Notes under the pieces: model-generated
What the model was told of the DNA's origin: nothing
Database searches by the model: none
What the model saw: the letters and a program-made list of their open reading frames with translations, nothing else
Shown here: piece by piece, positions 35,511 through 36,396 of the stretch
How positions within the stretch are numbered: position 1 is the stretch's first letter
How the letters are laid out: each line of letters starts with the position of its first letter
Program-made: the position numbers and the translations under genes
From: Bryobacterales bacterium
GTDB lineage: Bacteria; Acidobacteriota; Terriglobia; Bryobacterales; Bryobacteraceae
DNA: 36,396 nt
NCBI GenBank assembly: GCA_016721425.1
Contig: JADKID010000031.1
Location: forward strand, 1-36,396
Direction: 5' to 3'

Positions 35511-35869
35511 GAAAGAAGTACAAAAGCGATGCCATGGACGCCATCCACGAAACCACGAATGCCCTCCAGGACGTTTGCGCCATCGGCAAGCAAACCATGC
35601 GGCATTTCGATGATGCCTACCTGATGCCGGTCCTTCCATTGCAGCCCGAAGAGATCAAAGCAATCCGCGATACCGAACACGTAAGCAAAACCGTTTTCGC
35701 CAACCATCTGAAAGTGACCAGCAGTCTGGTCAGTAAGAGGGTGCGCGGCGAAAAGAGGCCATCTGGAGCCTCTCTCAAGCCGCTATCGCTAGTACAAAAA
35801 GAACGGATTTGCCACCGTCGCCTCGCTGCGCAGCTCCCCCCCGTTCACAACGATTTTCAGAAATCTTAG
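35507..35869 (+). CDS. NadS/HigA-like HTH antitoxin, probably frameshifted at its end
   Basis: The first ~95 residues are a typical type II antitoxin of the XRE class: MRKKYKSDAMDAIHETTNAL, then IGKQTMRHFDDAYLMPVLPL, then QPEEIKAIRDTEHVSKTVFA, NHLKVTSSLVSKRVRGEKRP and SGASLKPLSLVQK. Relatives end soon after LVEKNG. Here a five-A run near 35797 shifts the frame into CHRRLAAQLPPVHNDFQKS. With one A fewer it reads VQKNGFATV. In KVTSSLVSKRVRGEKRP the usual Trp of SKWERGEKRP is replaced. Its toxin, normally encoded just upstream, is missing or reduced to a tail. It is therefore an orphan antitoxin and may be a regulator without a target toxin. Confidence 0.75.
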   Translation: MRKKYKSDAMDAIHETTNALQDVCAIGKQTMRHFDDAYLMPVLPLQPEEIKAIRDTEHVSKTVFANHLKVTSSLVSKRVRGEKRPSGASLKPLSLVQKERICHRRLAAQLPPVHNDFQKS

Positions 35870-35899
35870 GCCCCTTTTTCAGGCGAAATCTCGCCATTC

Positions 35900-36255
35900 G
35901 CCTTCCAACGCCTGCAAACACCATCTCTACGCCAAGACGCAGCTCCCGCCCGCCTGGCAAGACCGTATCCACGCCCTCGCGCCCTGCCTCTCCGGCGTCG
36001 AGGACCCCTTCAGCCGCCTAATGCCCTACATCGTCTTCAATGAATGGCTCCTCGGGATCGCCGCCTTCGAAACCCGCCTGTTGGAAGGTCGCTCGCCCGC
36101 CCCGGCAACTACGATCGCGGCCTCCACGAATTCGCCTTCCACAACCCTCTCTTCCTCGCCGTCGAAGCCAGCGCCACCTGCTCCACGTCCGCGCCCAAAG
36201 CACCCGCGCCGCCTGGCTCCGCTTCCAAAACAAAAAACGTGGGGAGGCAAAACGA
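35900..36255 (+). pseudogene. Unidentified broken coding remnant
   Basis: Coding character moves through the three plus frames. The first frame gives KHHLYAKTQLPPAWQDRIHA, LAPCLSGVEDPFSRLMPYIV and FNEWLLGIAAFETRLLEGRS. The second gives LARPGNYDRGLHEFAFHNPL and FLAVEASAT. The third gives LLHVRAQSTRAAWLRFQNKK. The joins at about 36092 and 36180 are consistent with one gene broken by two indels. There is no good start codon before 36021, so the 5' end is also missing or lies in the antitoxin region. I do not recognise the family. Confidence 0.35.
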
Positions 36256-36307
36256 CCCGGCATGTTGAAACCTAGCCCCTGTAACCGCCTCCTCCACCAC
36301 CACTCCC

Positions 36308-36358
36308 CATCGTGGGGCGGAGCCGCCCTCGCCACGCGGGTCCCCTGGACCCGCCGCA
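36308..36358. repeat. Palindromic REP-like element, copy 2
   Basis: CATCGTGGGGCGGAGCC, then GCCCTCGCC, then the hairpin with arms GCGGGTCC and GGACCCGC around CCT. It matches copy 1 at 31591-31641 except for small indels and a few substitutions, and it is likewise preceded by a C/A-rich tract. The two copies bracket the TA-rich island. Confidence 0.75.
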
Positions 36359-36396
36359 ACTAACCACGCATACTACAAAGAGAACGGACATGCGCC

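Overview
The window looks like a GC-rich chromosome segment from an Acidobacterium of the Solibacter/Bryobacter type. The main reasons are a very large Oar-like TonB receptor with an N-terminal carboxypeptidase-regulatory domain, a VWFA-related protein of the kind first defined in Acidobacteria, an HTH protein fused to a membrane anchor and beta-propeller, and abundant toxin-antitoxin (TA) remnants. This placement is inference from protein families. There is no rRNA or tRNA in the window to confirm it.

Layout. Positions 1-3.8 kb (minus strand) hold three recognisable genes: a VWFA-domain protein, a CheY-like receiver and a GH3 glycosidase. Their reading frames break about every 50-150 bases, so they are readable only as a mosaic of frames. 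Positions 3.8-7.2 kb carry a rhomboid protease, a secreted HExxH peptidase with TPRs, a Nudix-like protein and a small conserved protein. Acetyl-CoA synthetase (acs) occupies 7.2-9.1 kb. A compact signalling cluster follows (9.7-15.2 kb): a sigma-54 activator with two tandem C-terminal HTH motifs, a sensorless histidine kinase, a divergent CHASE3-PAS kinase and an Rcp1-like receiver. The cluster is bracketed by acs and a decayed second copy of the acs 3' end (15.29-15.56 kb).

Positions 15.5-18.7 kb encode the HTH-beta-propeller protein, a secreted sugar-binding-like protein, a DinB-fold protein and a membrane protein. Positions 18.8-23.2 kb hold a two-gene unit: the TonB receptor, whose start codon lies inside a perfect 10-bp inverted repeat, and an XRE regulator with a periplasmic-binding-protein-like sensor domain. 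Positions 23.2-28.4 kb (minus) form a housekeeping operon: SAM adenosyltransferase/hydrolase, MutM, homocysteine methyltransferase-MTHFR fusion, Sua5/TsaC and YmdB-like phosphodiesterase. It diverges over only 30 bp from cysteine desulfurase, mnmA and a lipid A acyltransferase (28.4-31.7 kb), so sulfur/one-carbon metabolism and tRNA modification sit back to back.

Positions 31.5-36.4 kb are an accessory island with a G-quadruplex-prone repeat, two copies of a palindromic REP-like element, and several TA loci (MntA/HepT, ParD/ParE, HigB/HigA, and an orphan HTH antitoxin). It also holds a DUF6883/DUF4926-like pair. The most notable pattern is that the toxin is damaged at every TA locus: HepT has a nonsense codon 7, HigB has a nonsense codon 31, ParE lacks its C-terminal third, and the fourth toxin is at most a tail. 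The antitoxins are largely recognisable.

Quality caveat. Many conserved genes (acs, mutM, the MTHFR fusion, sua5, the acyltransferase) are broken by one-base length changes, mostly in short homopolymers, so I treat most frameshifts as probable assembly errors. The two toxin nonsense codons are substitutions and are not explained that way.
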